Below, piece by piece: positions 1 through 9,972 of a stretch of DNA of 64,000 nt; positions within the stretch are counted from its first letter, which is position 1; each line of letters begins with the position of its first letter. This DNA is from Marthasterias glacialis (lineage: Eukaryota > Echinodermata > Asteroidea > Forcipulatida > Asteriidae): assembly GCA_911728455.2 (NCBI GenBank), contig OU452226.1, positions 9,523,498 through 9,587,497 of the forward strand, given 5' to 3'. Both the position numbers and the translations under genes were made by a program. The notes under the pieces were generated by a model. It worked only from the letters and a program-made list of their open reading frames with translations, was not told the DNA's origin and did no database searches.

Positions 1-590
1 TCAATTGGGCACAAATCAAATAGATGTTTATACTATAGTCATCTCAATGGATTCTTAATTGGGAACTGTTTTGGACTTGCAAAACTAGTTGTTTTACTCA
101 ATTCTCAAAAACTGAAGCATTTCAAGCAAAAATATTTCCAGTGAACTTTTTTACCATGACTATCTTTATACCATGTAAGTTACGAAAGACTCTGCTAGGG
201 ATGAAACGTGAGGCCATTAACAATTGTTTGCATTTATACAACAGGTCCTTGTGGTTGGTAAGCAGTTTGCAACAGCTAATTTTATTTTTTCTTAAATTTT
301 ATAGCTCACTTATCCTTTTAATTTCTTATTAAGTACCAAGATCACACAGGTCTTAATAAGCCACTATCTCTTGGATAGGGGCAAATTTCTGTTAATAATT
401 GAGCGGCTAACCTTCACATCATAAAGTAGTGGATTTAATTTAACCTTACTGATAATTCCAGGGGGTCAAAGCTCTTTCTTCAGGTAATACCTCCAGGTAA
501 TTTAAATTTTAATCACTCCCGACTGTAAGCCAATATTAATCTTATTGCTTGCAATGAAATTGGTTGTACATGGCCATGAGAATTTCTGTG
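1..590. other. intergenic, with one dispersed-repeat fragment
   Basis: I see no gene here. Bases about 183-290 (a GAAAGACTCTGCTAGGG core, then a GGCCATTAACAATTGTTTGC segment, ending GCAGTTTGCAACAGCTAA) recur in similar form near 12,905-12,965 and 31,877-31,995, so this is a dispersed repeat. The rest is AT-rich sequence without a recognisable signal until the TATA box at 591. Confidence 0.5.
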
Positions 591-630
591 TATAAAACCG
601 GACTAGCGCTCTACCATTCTTCAGATGTAA
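591..630 (+). promoter_or_regulatory. TATA box plus initiator of the first PAN-fibrinogen-like gene
   Basis: TATAAAA lies at 591-597. About 30 bases downstream is an initiator-like TCAGATG (from 621), so transcription probably starts near 623. That leaves a very short leader of under 20 nt before the ATG at 641. An ATG immediately followed by TAA sits at 625-630, a minimal start-stop element that would be only 2-3 nt from the predicted cap. The spacing is seen in sequence; the start site itself is inferred. Confidence 0.55.
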
Positions 631-640
631 TCTGGTCATC

Positions 641-2083
641 ATGGATGGGAGAGGTGTATTGGCTCCCTCATTCCACACTGTTCTGAGGCTGATATGTTGC
701 TGTGTTTTGTCTACGGCTCTGCAAACACCGTGTGGTTGTTTAAGAGGCTTCATGTTTTATGCTGCTACTAACAGGGAGTTAGAATCTTCCACACTTAGGA
801 GACAGACGGCCAGATCTGCAGTTTCCTGTGTGAGTATGTGTCACTCTGAGCCAGCATGCCAGTCAGTAAACTACCATTTTGATGATTACATGTGTGAGCT
901 CAACAATTCAACCTACAGTGATCAATCCCTTAAGTTGATCACGTACATGGGTGGAATGTACATCGATGGTGAAGCAGATACTCCAACCCTCAGTGTGATG
1001 TCCACCAAGGTAGAAAGCACTTCTCCATCTGCAGATGATGAGCAACACACTTCTTTGTCTGCAGATGATGAGCAACACACTTCTCCGTCTGCAGATGATG
1101 TGCAACACACTTCTTTGTCTGCAGATGATGAGCAACACACTTCTTTGTCTGCAGATGATGAGCAACACACTTCTCCATCTGCAGATGATGAGCAACACAC
1201 TTCTCCATCTGCAGATGATGAGCAACACACTTCTCCGTCTGCAGATGATGTGCAACACACTTCTCCGTCTGCAGATGATGTGCAACACACTTCCTTGTCT
1301 GCCGATGATGAGCAACACACTTCTCCGTCTGCAGATAATGTGCAACACACTTCTCCGTCTGCAGATGATGAGCAATACACTTCTTTGTATACAGATAAGC
1401 AACAGCTTGGTGCATTCAGGAGCTGCAAGGAATTCCAGGCTGCTGGACACACTGCCAACTCTTATGTCATGATAACTCTACCAGGACAGAATGATAGGGT
1501 GCTGGTCAACTGCGATTTAGAAACTGAAGGCGGGGGCTGGATTGTCATTCAGCGACGACTGAACGGCACGGTTGACTTCAACAAAAACTGGTTGGAATAC
1601 AAAAATGGATTTGGGTCTCCACAGGGTGAATTTTGGCTCGGCAATGACATCATCCAGAAGCTGACGGCTACAGGCAGCTGGAAACTTCGAATCGATATGG
1701 CAGACTGGGAAAACCACCAAGCTTGGGCCGAATATGGAAGTTTCTCCCTTATGGAGGATCAGTTCACACTTCATATCGACCAGTACAACCGTAGCAGCAG
1801 TGCTGGCGACTCACTGATGCAACACAAGATGAGATCATTTTCAACAAAGGACAGAGACAATGACAATTTTGGTCTATTGTCATGTACCAATTTGTATGGA
1901 GGGACTCCCTGGTGGTATAACAATTGCCAAGACACGTTCAGTGCCTTGAATGGTTACTACCAAGATACTTCATCCGTATCAAGCTTAGAAGGCATACAAT
2001 GGCAATCATGGAAGGGCTCTACATATTCCCTGAACAGGTGCAGCATGAAAATCACTGAAAACTATCTGTATAGGCCAGACTGA
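641..2083 (+). CDS. secreted PAN/apple-fibrinogen-like (FReD) protein with a repetitive stalk
   Basis: This is a single uninterrupted frame of 480 aa. Residues 1-30 form a signal peptide (hydrophobic TVLRLICCCVLSTAL). Residues about 31-115 are a PAN/apple-like Cys module, with CVSMCHSEPACQSVNYHFDD and a following YMCELNN. Residues about 127-250 are ten-residue repeats of the type S(P/L)SADD(E/V)QHT. Residues about 261-475 are a fibrinogen C-terminal domain with the family landmarks GGGWIVIQRR, GEFWLGND, the calcium-loop-like KDRDNDN, PWWYNNC and GIQWQSWKG. FReD proteins bind acetylated sugars or other ligands and often act as soluble lectins in innate immunity; that role is inferred for this one. 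Its five FReD cysteines (about 262, 291, 415, 429, 467) leave one unpaired. The start is supported by the upstream TATA box. The paralogues at 4813 and 9973 lie on the same strand. The absence of introns suggests either an ancestral single-exon form or an old retrocopy. The exact ligand is unknown. Confidence 0.9.
   Translation: MDGRGVLAPSFHTVLRLICCCVLSTALQTPCGCLRGFMFYAATNRELESSTLRRQTARSAVSCVSMCHSEPACQSVNYHFDDYMCELNNSTYSDQSLKLITYMGGMYIDGEADTPTLSVMSTKVESTSPSADDEQHTSLSADDEQHTSPSADDVQHTSLSADDEQHTSLSADDEQHTSPSADDEQHTSPSADDEQHTSPSADDVQHTSPSADDVQHTSLSADDEQHTSPSADNVQHTSPSADDEQYTSLYTDKQQLGAFRSCKEFQAAGHTANSYVMITLPGQNDRVLVNCDLETEGGGWIVIQRRLNGTVDFNKNWLEYKNGFGSPQGEFWLGNDIIQKLTATGSWKLRIDMADWENHQAWAEYGSFSLMEDQFTLHIDQYNRSSSAGDSLMQHKMRSFSTKDRDNDNFGLLSCTNLYGGTPWWYNNCQDTFSALNGYYQDTSSVSSLEGIQWQSWKGSTYSLNRCSMKITENYLYRPD
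1021..1400 (+). repeat. 30-bp coding minisatellite
   Basis: Twelve full 30-bp units run from 1021 to 1380, followed by a degenerate thirteenth. Each unit encodes ten residues. Nearly all contain CTGCAG; the unit at 1291 has lost it. Three unit types can be told apart by linked variants: A (CCA...GAG, Pro/Glu), B (TTG...GAG, Leu/Glu) and C (CCG...GTG, Pro/Val). Their order is A B C B B A A C C B C and then a CCG/GAG hybrid. Because the unit length is a multiple of three, changes in copy number keep the frame. Several other frames through the array are also free of stops, which creates misleading ORFs on both strands. Confidence 0.95.
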
Positions 2084-2206
2084 GGAGATCCTTTTTAAAA
2101 GAAGTGGGGAAAAAAGTTTGGGGGCGTTTAAAAGAATGCTTGTACCATACTGTAATGCTTCAAGAAATGTCAACGTTCACCTGCAGCCAGAAATTTTTCC
2201 GTCAGT

Positions 2207-3894
2207 TAAAAGAGGGGCTCTGAGGTCAAATTTATTTTCCATAGGATAGAGTCCTTATGAAAGTGGAAAAACAAATTAAATATCTCTATAAATCTCATGT
2301 TGAAATGGCGTAGGATAACATTTTTGGAAATACTTTTTTAGAGCAAAATTTTGAAACATGTCATTGGACGTCAACTATAGATGGGTCTGTACATGTATAT
2401 TCAGAATCTTGTGTAGGTAAAGAAAATCAATTCAACTCCGTTTTGATTGAATATCATGGAAATTCAGAAATGAACTAAACAATTTCCTGTACAAAAATAC
2501 ACAGACCCGGCATTTCAAATGTGCAACATTGGATGTATTTGGTTGAACAAATTTCGCACTGCAAGGGTATGAAATACAATGGCCTTTTTTCACTGTTTTA
2601 ATGTAAGGTAAAAAGACTTGTATTCCACAGTAAAAAGACTTGTATTCCACAGTAAAGGGGTAGATTTGTGTGATATTTTAGGGAAACACTGGACAACAAG
2701 ATTAATTCAGGAACAAATGTAAAACTTTCCTGTGTTCAATTTGAGGCTCCTGAAGATTTGCTTGTCCAAATTTCAAACACAAAGAACAAGTTTTTCAAGA
2801 AATAGTAGGGGGCCCTCTCCAAGATATCTCTGTACGTAACGTGGACAAAAATGTTGTCTTTGGTAGGCAGTAAATTACTCCTGATTTGTTTTACCTTAAC
2901 TTTATCCCAATGCAATGTAACAACCAAAAATTAGCCATCCAACTATTGGGTCTCCATAAGGTAGCAACAAGAGTCAAAAAAGTTATATACATAACAAAGA
3001 CAGAACGTTTTTCTGTCATTGTTTGACGATGACACATTTTTAAATTTGAATCTTTTGTACGAACACTGATTGACTGCATAGGAGAATGCAAGAAAACCAT
3101 CGGGCAAAATATTTCATTGCATCTCAACCTCTCATACGTCATTCAAAAATTAATAATAATAATAATATTACAAATATTTTTTTAAAAAAAGCGTTGTACA
3201 TTATTTAAAATCCAAAGGTTAAGCAGTCATCAAAAAACAGCAAGCAAGAAGTTAAAAATTAATTATTAAAAATTTAAAACTAACAATTCACAACTAATTG
3301 ATACAAAAGTAATGCTTAAAAAGACAGGTCTTCAAGTAGATTTTAAAAATTTCAAAAGTATCTGCTGGACTGATTGCTGCTAGTAGCCCATTCCATAATT
3401 GGGGGGCATATATTGTGAATGAACGATCTTCATAGTATTTAGTTCTCCCAAGACACTGGAGGTTTTTGAACGCAGAGTGCCTGTAGTTGGTTTTACCCTT
3501 AAAAGTTCACAAAGATTTTAACCAGGAGCTTTTTCCTGTAAACAAGACACAAAATTTTAAATTCCAAACGCTTATTTACTGGGAGCCAGCGTAAACAAAA
3601 GTTATCTTTAGTACATTTGTGTACCCTTTTACTGTGGAAGTGCCCACTATTTGTCCACTTTCATAAAGACTCTATCTATTAGAAAAATGCTTGCATCACA
3701 AAAGTGATTTTGATCAATAGGTCTATGGCACTGGAAGGGTATCAAAAATAGTATACAATGGCATTTTAGACCACTTTAATGTAAGGTTAAAACTTACAGA
3801 CTTGCAATACTTTTTTCCACTTTCATAAGGATTCTATCTATTAGGAAAATTAAGTGCATCACAAAACTGAATTTGACCTTAGAGCCCCTCTTTA
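2207..3894. repeat. long-arm foldback element (family J), interrupted copy
   Basis: The left end at 2207 (TAAAAGAGGGGCTC...GGTCAAATT) and the right end at 3894 (AATTTGACC...AGCCCCTCTTTA) are inverted copies. Inside each arm are shared words such as ATAGAGTCCTTATGAAAGTGG and GACTTG...CAC. A more compact copy lies at about 38,255-38,875 and another at about 51,840-53,095. This copy is enlarged by other DNA, including a LINE fragment at 3294-3605. Bases 2610-2655 hold two tandem copies of a 22-bp segment. Bases 2660-3150 show nothing I recognise. Confidence 0.65.
3294..3605 (-). pseudogene. LINE (CR1/jockey-type) reverse transcriptase C-terminal fragment
   Basis: On the minus strand, one frame reads LRWLPVNKRLEFKILCLVYR, the typical thumb-end motif of CR1/jockey-like reverse transcriptases (compare the family pattern HWLPV..RI.FKIL.L.YK). 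After a frame change, a second frame reads RSFTIYAPQLWNGLLAAI and then FEIFKIYLKTCLF, ending at a TAG at 3294-3296. That is the usual C-terminal tail of such proteins. The fragment is 5'-truncated and frameshifted, so it is dead. It appears to sit within the foldback element at 2207-3894. Family assignment rests on motif recognition only. Confidence 0.7.
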
Positions 3895-4770
3895 GGCAAA
3901 ATGCAAATGGACAAAGACAAAGCATCAATGAAATATTCAGCAAATCCTCTGTATACCAAAAGGTTACCCTGAATTCCTTAGGAGTATCCTGTATAGTTAG
4001 TTAATGTACCATACTCACGACACTGGATGCAATTCAGTGACAGACTTTTGTAATGGTCTGCATTAACATGCAACTATGATAAAATAATAATGAAATCGAA
4101 CAAAATTTGATGGAAAAAGGCCTTTGGCATAAAAAATTAAAAGCCCCCATTTAAGGCTGGGGATACTTTTGGTAATTACTCAAAAAATAAAAAAATTACC
4201 ATAAAAACTTACTTGGTAAGGAGCAACGGAGAGCTGTTGATAGTATAAAACATTGTGGGAAATGACTCCCTTATAAATGTAGTTTTCGAGAAAGAGGTCA
4301 TTTCTCGCTAAAATATTTGAATCTGAAAAACATGTAATGAAAAACATAAAGTTTCAGCATTTTTGGATCCTTTTGCGTGGAAATAACCACTCCAGATTTT
4401 CGCTGATATCTCAAGAACGCTAACATGTTTTGAAAGAAAATTTTCAGAGGTTAGTTTTATGGTATATACCCACAATTATACAGGCTTGAAACAAAGGTAT
4501 GGTTCCTTTAAGTCTAAGTTGTAATTAGGGCATAATAAATAATTAATTAAATATAAAGTGTGAAAGCCTGAAGTACTTTCCTAACGAGCCTTGGTCTATC
4601 ATAGCTTTAAATATCATATTGCCTTGTCTATATTTGATGAGAAGTCAAAGCTATTTCCACTCTTTCACTCCAAATGAGTCTATAAAATTAAGGTTAAGTG
4701 CCAATTTAGAACAAAATAGAACTCGTTCATATAGTTGTATAGGAGTTGTTAGCGATTATCTTGCCTATAC
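3895..4770. repeat. intergenic with a dispersed repeat (about 4152-4510)
   Basis: From about 4152 (AAGGCTGGGGATACTTTTGG) to about 4510 is a dispersed non-coding repeat with phrases such as ACTTACTTGGTAAGGAGCAA and GTAGTTTTCGAGAAAGAGG. A segment that looks like its other half (TTTTCACAGGTTTGTTC, ACTGGTCTTTGACAATTACC) is at about 18,810-19,020. No gene is visible. The remainder (4510-4770) is AT-rich. Confidence 0.5.
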
Positions 4771-4772
4771 TC

Positions 4773-4810
4773 TATAACTGCTCACATGTAAGGGAGTGTC
4801 ATCATAGGAG
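4773..4810 (+). promoter_or_regulatory. probable core promoter of the PAN-only gene
   Basis: TATAACT at 4773-4779 lies about 27 bases before an initiator-like TCATCAT (from about 4799), with the ATG at 4813. The arrangement (weak TATA, initiator, very short leader) resembles that of the gene at 641, which suggests that the promoter was copied along with the coding region. Confidence 0.4.
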
Positions 4811-4812
4811 GA

Positions 4813-5217
4813 ATGGATCATTTTTCAAGCTCTCGTAAAACTCTTCTTCTGCTGCTATGTTTTACTCTTGCATCTACTGCTCAGCAAACACCCTGTGTTA
4901 GTTTGAGAAGCATCAGGTTTTATGCCGCTAGGAACTGGAAGTTGGAAAATTTGACACTTCGAAGACAGTTGGCCAGATCTGCCAGTTCCTGTGTGAGCGT
5001 TTGTCTTTCTGAACCAGCATGCCGGTCAGTTAACTACCACCTTGATGACTACATGTGTGAGCTCAACACTTCAACCCGTGCTGAGTATCCCGAAGGTATG
5101 ATCACCTATGATGGCGCCGTGTACTACGACACTGATGCACAGACACCAGCTTTACTTAGAGATGCTGTGAGTGATGTACAAGAAGAATCATCAGTGCCTG
5201 AAATCGCACCAAGATGA
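4813..5217 (+). CDS. secreted PAN/apple-only paralogue lacking the fibrinogen-like domain
   Basis: The frame encodes 134 aa. Residues 1-24 are a strong signal peptide (SRKTLLLLLCFTLASTAQQ). Residues about 27-105 match the PAN-like module of the gene at 641 closely, sharing LRRQ.ARSA.SCVS.C.SEPAC and SVNYH.DDYMCELN. The protein then runs through a short acidic tail and stops at TGA 5215-5217. No fibrinogen-like sequence follows in any frame before the gene at 9973. It may be a functional secreted single-domain protein or a truncated copy. A GTGAGT at about 5171 could act as a splice donor and replace the tail, but I find no matching downstream exon. The intact frame and signal peptide argue against a long-dead pseudogene. 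Confidence 0.75.
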   Translation: MDHFSSSRKTLLLLLCFTLASTAQQTPCVSLRSIRFYAARNWKLENLTLRRQLARSASSCVSVCLSEPACRSVNYHLDDYMCELNTSTRAEYPEGMITYDGAVYYDTDAQTPALLRDAVSDVQEESSVPEIAPR

Positions 5218-5910
5218 ACTAGCGATTAGCAATTTCAGAGACAGCAACTACATGTATGTATTCAAATGCAGCATCCATGGCTCGTCACACTCTCCCATAA
5301 ACATGATAACAAACACAAGCCCAATCGAAATACAGCAGTCTCCTGACGACGGATAGACCATCATACTTACCGTAACATTGAGTTCTTTGGCACCACACAC
5401 TCAAAAGAGAGATTATATCCATATAGTGTTACCACAAAACTTCACTTTGTACACTATTAACAATACTGTGTCAAAAAAAATGTTTTCATCATGAAATCCA
5501 CTTCATGTTGTTGTTAGTGTTGTTTTTGTTTCTGCTTTTTTCTCAGTGTTGTGTTATCCATTTGTTGGGGTGTTTGTTGGATTGTTCTGGGGTGTTATTG
5601 TTTGTATGCTCGTTTTTGTACTTATTGTTTTATTACTTATTTGGTCTTCTGTATGCTATGTTTTATTCCACTGTCTGGTTGTTGTAGTGGTGTGTTTGAG
5701 TTTGTTTGCTTTTAAGTTTGGTTTTACTCTGGTAAGCCTAATTCTTTGTTTATTTATTTTTTAAGTGCCTTCATAATGTTTTTTCGGTTCATTGCTTTTT
5801 AAATTGTCTTATATTTCTAATGTATAATATTTTGCTGCAAGTTCTTTTTCAATGTAAATCTGTATTGTAATTCAGCCTGCTGGCTGCCATGAGCAGATTT
5901 TTAACAAACC

Positions 5911-5941
<31 letters not shown>

Positions 5942-6477
5942 ATAATAATAATAAGACTTTTCCCTCAATAATGCGTAATAACAACACCGTGTTACGTTTG
6001 AGGGTTTAAGAGGCAAGTGTTTAGTTGTGACCAAACATGTCATCCTACCAGACATTAGTTTTATTCAAATTTAACTCCCAATTGTACATTTCAGTGATGT
6101 GCTCTGCAAAACTTTATTTTAAACATGTACACTGTAGCAAGTATGTGCAATGGGATGAAATTGCAGGCCCCCAATTTTTGTTTATTCCTACTGTTTACCT
6201 ATGTCCCGCTCGGACTAGTGCGAGTCTAGGAGTGGGTGGTTGACTGGTGTGTGGTGAATGGGTGATTGGTAGCAGCAGGCTATGCAACCATTCACGTCGC
6301 ATTGAGGAAGGGTTGTCCAGAGGTCATTGAATACAAATTGCATTTTTCATTTGTATATATTCAGCTAATATCACAATATGCTACATATGTGATTTTTGTC
6401 AGTTACAGTTTAAAGTCAAAGTTTCTTTCAGTAAGTTTAACCATCATCAATCATTCTTAAAAACTTACCTGACGAGA
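5218..6477. other. intergenic; T/G-rich low-complexity stretch and (TAA)n
   Basis: No gene is recognised. Bases 5500-5770 are T/G-rich and give spurious Leu/Phe/Cys-rich frames. Bases about 5912-5953 are a (TAA)n microsatellite directly after a segment ending AACAAACCAG. This arrangement resembles the 3' tail of a LINE or SINE, but I see no reverse transcriptase motif. Confidence 0.45.
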
Positions 6478-6756
6478 TTAAATTCACTTCACTTCAATTA
6501 GAATCAATTCAATTTTTGTATCAATATTAGTTCATTCAATTGACTCCAATTTGTTTAATTCAATTAAAATCACCATAATTTGGTTCAATTCGATTCAACT
6601 CAAATCAATTAAATTTGTTTCAATTCAATTCATTTTGATTTGTTCCAATTCAATTCAATTCATTTTTTAAATTCAATTCAATCCAATTCAATTTAAATAA
6701 ATCAATTTTAACTCAGATCAAGTCAGTTTGTATCAATCAAATTAAATTCAGTCAAC
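6478..6756. repeat. degenerate AATTC-rich array, left part
   Basis: Irregular tandem AATTCA/AATTTCA words fill this stretch and continue at 7546-7790. The two parts look like one array split by the insertion at 6757-7545. Confidence 0.7.
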
Positions 6757-7545
6757 AGACCGCCAGCGCAACAATGTTTGCATGCGGTCACGTGACCCCC
6801 TATCGGGTATGATGTCATACAGCTGATGAAAAAATATGTGTAAAAGCATAGGCCGTGACACAGAGTGAGTTCGAAAACAGTAGATTTTACTTTCGTTAAG
6901 CGATGAATTAGTTAATCAGCCCCTATTATTTAAAGTAGTATGTTGTGGCATTAATTTAAATCACATCTCAGTTTCGTACTAACAGAATTCTTCTAAAAAG
7001 AGGTTTTTTTTAGCCTTGCACTACCGGCGTCGGACGACTATTATGTAGCCACCCGTCTGTTATTTTGTTTGTAATGTTGGCCTAAATCACTGTAAAAAAG
7101 GATAAACAACGTTGGAAAAGTGAGCATTAATACTTAGCCTTGCAGAATTTTAAATAGGCAAAGGAATCACACAGTTTTGGAAAGCAATTTCTTTGGAGGG
7201 TTTCAGCTTCAAAACTTTGAAATTTTTGTGTTGAAAAGTGTGTGGTGATCGCGGTCGTCTGGCCTAACGTTCCGTCGTGCGCTGTATATGTACACATCAT
7301 GCACATTTATACGTTACTTTTACAATTTTCAAAACTTGCTGGAACTGTCCTTACTGGCTTTATTCAGCCACTTGAAGGTCTTTGGTACAAACTCTGAAAT
7401 ATTTTTCACAGATTTTGAGCAAGAAAAGCCTCGATTGAATAAACTAAATGCATTAATCATCGTGTACCGTACCTCCCTTTTCTATGTGTGTGTTTACATT
7501 TTATACCCAACAGGGGTCACGTGACGTAGGTCGCGCAATCGGTCT
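6757..7545. mobile_element. TIR-bearing insertion inside the AATTC array
   Basis: The left end reads AGACCGCCAGCGCAAC and then GGTCACGTGACCCC. The right end, read on the minus strand, is AGACCGATTGCGCGAC and then GTCACGTGACCCC. These form imperfect terminal inverted repeats about 789 bp apart, and each carries the palindrome GTCACGTGAC. AATTC-type repeats flank both sides (ATTAAATTCA is seen next to each end). There is no long ORF, so it is probably a non-autonomous DNA transposon of unassigned superfamily. Confidence 0.6.
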
Positions 7546-7790
7546 ATTAAATTCAATTCAATTCATTCTAATTCAATTGAATTATATCAATCTTAAATAT
7601 GAATTCAATCCATTTCAATTTGTATTCACTTGGTTTCATATCAAATTAGTTCATTTCAAACTAAAATCAATCCCATTCATTTCGCATTTAATCCCATTCC
7701 ATTTATCTAAATTTAATCAACTTATTCCAATAAATTTGTTTCAAACTGTTTCAATTTAAAAACTTGAAATTAGATTTTAAAACAATTTTG
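7546..7790. repeat. degenerate AATTC-rich array, right part
   Basis: This continues the array at 6478-6756, with TTCAATTCAATTC words that grade into AT-rich sequence. Bases 7790-8385 beyond it hold no recognisable gene, only a poly-C run near 8160-8173. Confidence 0.6.
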
Positions 7791-8384
7791 AGCAGATTTC
7801 AATTCTAAATTCAGTAAGATTTACATTTTATTCAATCAGATACGATTGCATGAGATATTGCTTTTTGTCATTGTTAAAATCAGATTTGGTTCTATTAAAC
7901 TGTACTTCATTTAAATGATTTTATTGCAATTGAATCCTTTTAAATTTGTATCATTCAGAGTGAAAGTTGGGTTTCAAACTGTATGCGTTCACAGCCTCTA
8001 TCAAAGTATTTCATGTGACATGATTTGCAATTTTAGTTTGTGTATCAACAAATGTTCACAACTTTATTACTGTACCTTGGAAGTTCAGTTAAAATCTTAG
8101 TTCAACTGCACATTTTCTGTTCCCATTGTTCCCACATGAAACGGCCCACCAGCGACATATCCCCCCCCCCCCTCACCCCCATCAGAAATTCAGATGGTGT
8201 TTTGTCCTTCAAAAGTACCAATCCGTTCTCTTAATCAGTTTAACACCTGATGACATGTACATCTATCTTTTTCTGCTGCAAAAATCTGGTGACAAAAATC
8301 TGGTGACGTGTGTTTTACTACTTTTGTGTGAAATCGGAAGCCCAGAATGAAGGCGACCCAGACATGCTGTTTCAGAGCTGCACA

Positions 8385-9165
8385 GAGCATATATAATGCC
8401 ATCCTATTGGATAATAGTAGCTTTAAACATGTTAAAAGCACTGATCAGCAGGGGTAAAACTTCACTGTGCTCACTTGGATAAATTCAGGTCGTTAGATCC
8501 AAGGCAACGCTCACTATTTCAACAAAGCACTACCACTACCCAATCAACCTATTGGTAAGCGATGGCGTTTTGGAGCCGGTAGTATAATGTAAACGAATGG
8601 TATACATACATAAATCTGGCTTTATGAGCTATTACGATCAGCAGGAGAAAACATTATGAGATGCTATCCTAGCCTTATGGACTGGTAGTTTTAAAACCAC
8701 TGATCAACTTGGGAAAACTTGTTGAAATGCTATGCTAGCCTTCTTTCTGGACATGTAGCTTTAAAAGCAACAAGCAACAAGGCAAAACTTCACCTTGCTC
8801 ACTTGGATAAATCCCAGTCTTTAGTTCCAAGGTGACTTAAACCACTACAACAATGCACTGCTAACATGTATTAACCATTAATGTCATCATCATCAGCCTT
8901 GTGCACTAATTGGCACTAAGTCTGGTTGTATGAGCTATTACGACCAGCAGGGAAAAACCTTATGAAATGCTAGCCTAGCTTTCTGGACAAAGTAGCTTTA
9001 AAGCAATGATCAGCAAGGGCAAAACTTGATGATGAAATACTATCCTAGCCTTCTGGACATAGTAGCTTTAAAACTTAAAAACAACAACTAGTAGGAGATA
9101 ACTTGATTAAGTACTATCTTAGCCTTCTGGATATAGTAGCTTTAAAAGTTTAAATTGATTTCAAT
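8385..9165. repeat. degenerate tandem repeat with an ACTATCCTAGCCTTCTGGACATAG core
   Basis: Several diverged units recur. Typical words are GATCAGCAGGG.AAAACTT, GAAATGCTA.CCTAGCCTT, CTGGACATAGTAGCTTTAAA and GCTCACTTGGATAAATTC. Unit lengths vary from roughly 60 to over 100 bp. The array is not coding. Confidence 0.6.
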
Positions 9166-9972
9166 TCAAATAGCAGTTTAATCATTCAGCCACACCTATC
9201 CTCACCATAGCTACATTCAAACCACAGTTACACGGACCTCTTTAAAATTACATTTTGCCCCATTTAAATCGAACCATCATAACCTAATTCCTAACAATCT
9301 TTGTTTGTAATTTATCGACCAGCAGGAACAAATTCATCACGCTAACTCAGTTCTGTTTAAATTACTCATTCTTTGGCACACTATGAGTACCAGTAAGCCA
9401 ATGCTACAATAGCAATGTGAACAATAGACAATTGTGTCATCACAATCAGCCTTGAGCATTGAACATTGGGAAATCTGTAAGACTCCAGTTTTACTGGAAA
9501 AGGAAACTTCTCTGCACATACACTTAAAGCAAGCAAGCTAGAAAACAATCAATGCAACATTGGTATAAAGATGGGTTATTGGATCAATAACAATACACTC
9601 TGACTTGTCTGATATCGAGTTCCTGGTTGGATAATTGGATCTAGTTGGCCAACTGCCCTCATTTGTTTTGTTGGGAGCGGTTTCTCATACCGTCTATGTT
9701 TCTCTTAATTATCAGTACATGACAAAAGAACTCTATTTTCCCCCATAATACTTTTCCCATCATTTTTACACACTGTGGCTTTGCAGGAGCCGTTGATTTT
9801 GCTCTCCAATGTTTGCAGTATGCATGCATTGTGTTATTGCAGACAGTAACATGTACACAATCAAGAAGAGATAAACAGTCACTCTGCCCAGTCTGTCAGT
9901 AAACTGTTACAGCTAAGAAAATTTTTAACGAAGTGGATGACCTAGTTGACAGTTTCAACTGTTGTTCATTAA
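9166..9972. other. intergenic upstream of the third lectin-like gene
   Basis: I see no gene or clear repeat here. No convincing TATA box is found before 9973, unlike the two upstream paralogues, so this gene may use a TATA-less promoter or have an upstream non-coding exon. Confidence 0.4.

Noticed and set aside
908..1458. Three minus-strand ORFs of 141-180 codons and a plus-strand shifted ORF over the 641 gene
   Set aside because: They are shadows of the stop-free 30-bp array; no signal peptide, domain or promoter supports them.
5160..5356. Splicing of the PAN-only gene from GTGAGT at about 5171 to a FReD exon
   Set aside because: No FReD-coding sequence is found in any frame before the gene at 9973, which has its own signal peptide.
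5505..5764. Leu/Phe/Cys-rich ORFs resembling membrane proteins
   Set aside because: They come from T/G-rich low-complexity DNA in two overlapping frames; no conserved start or partner.
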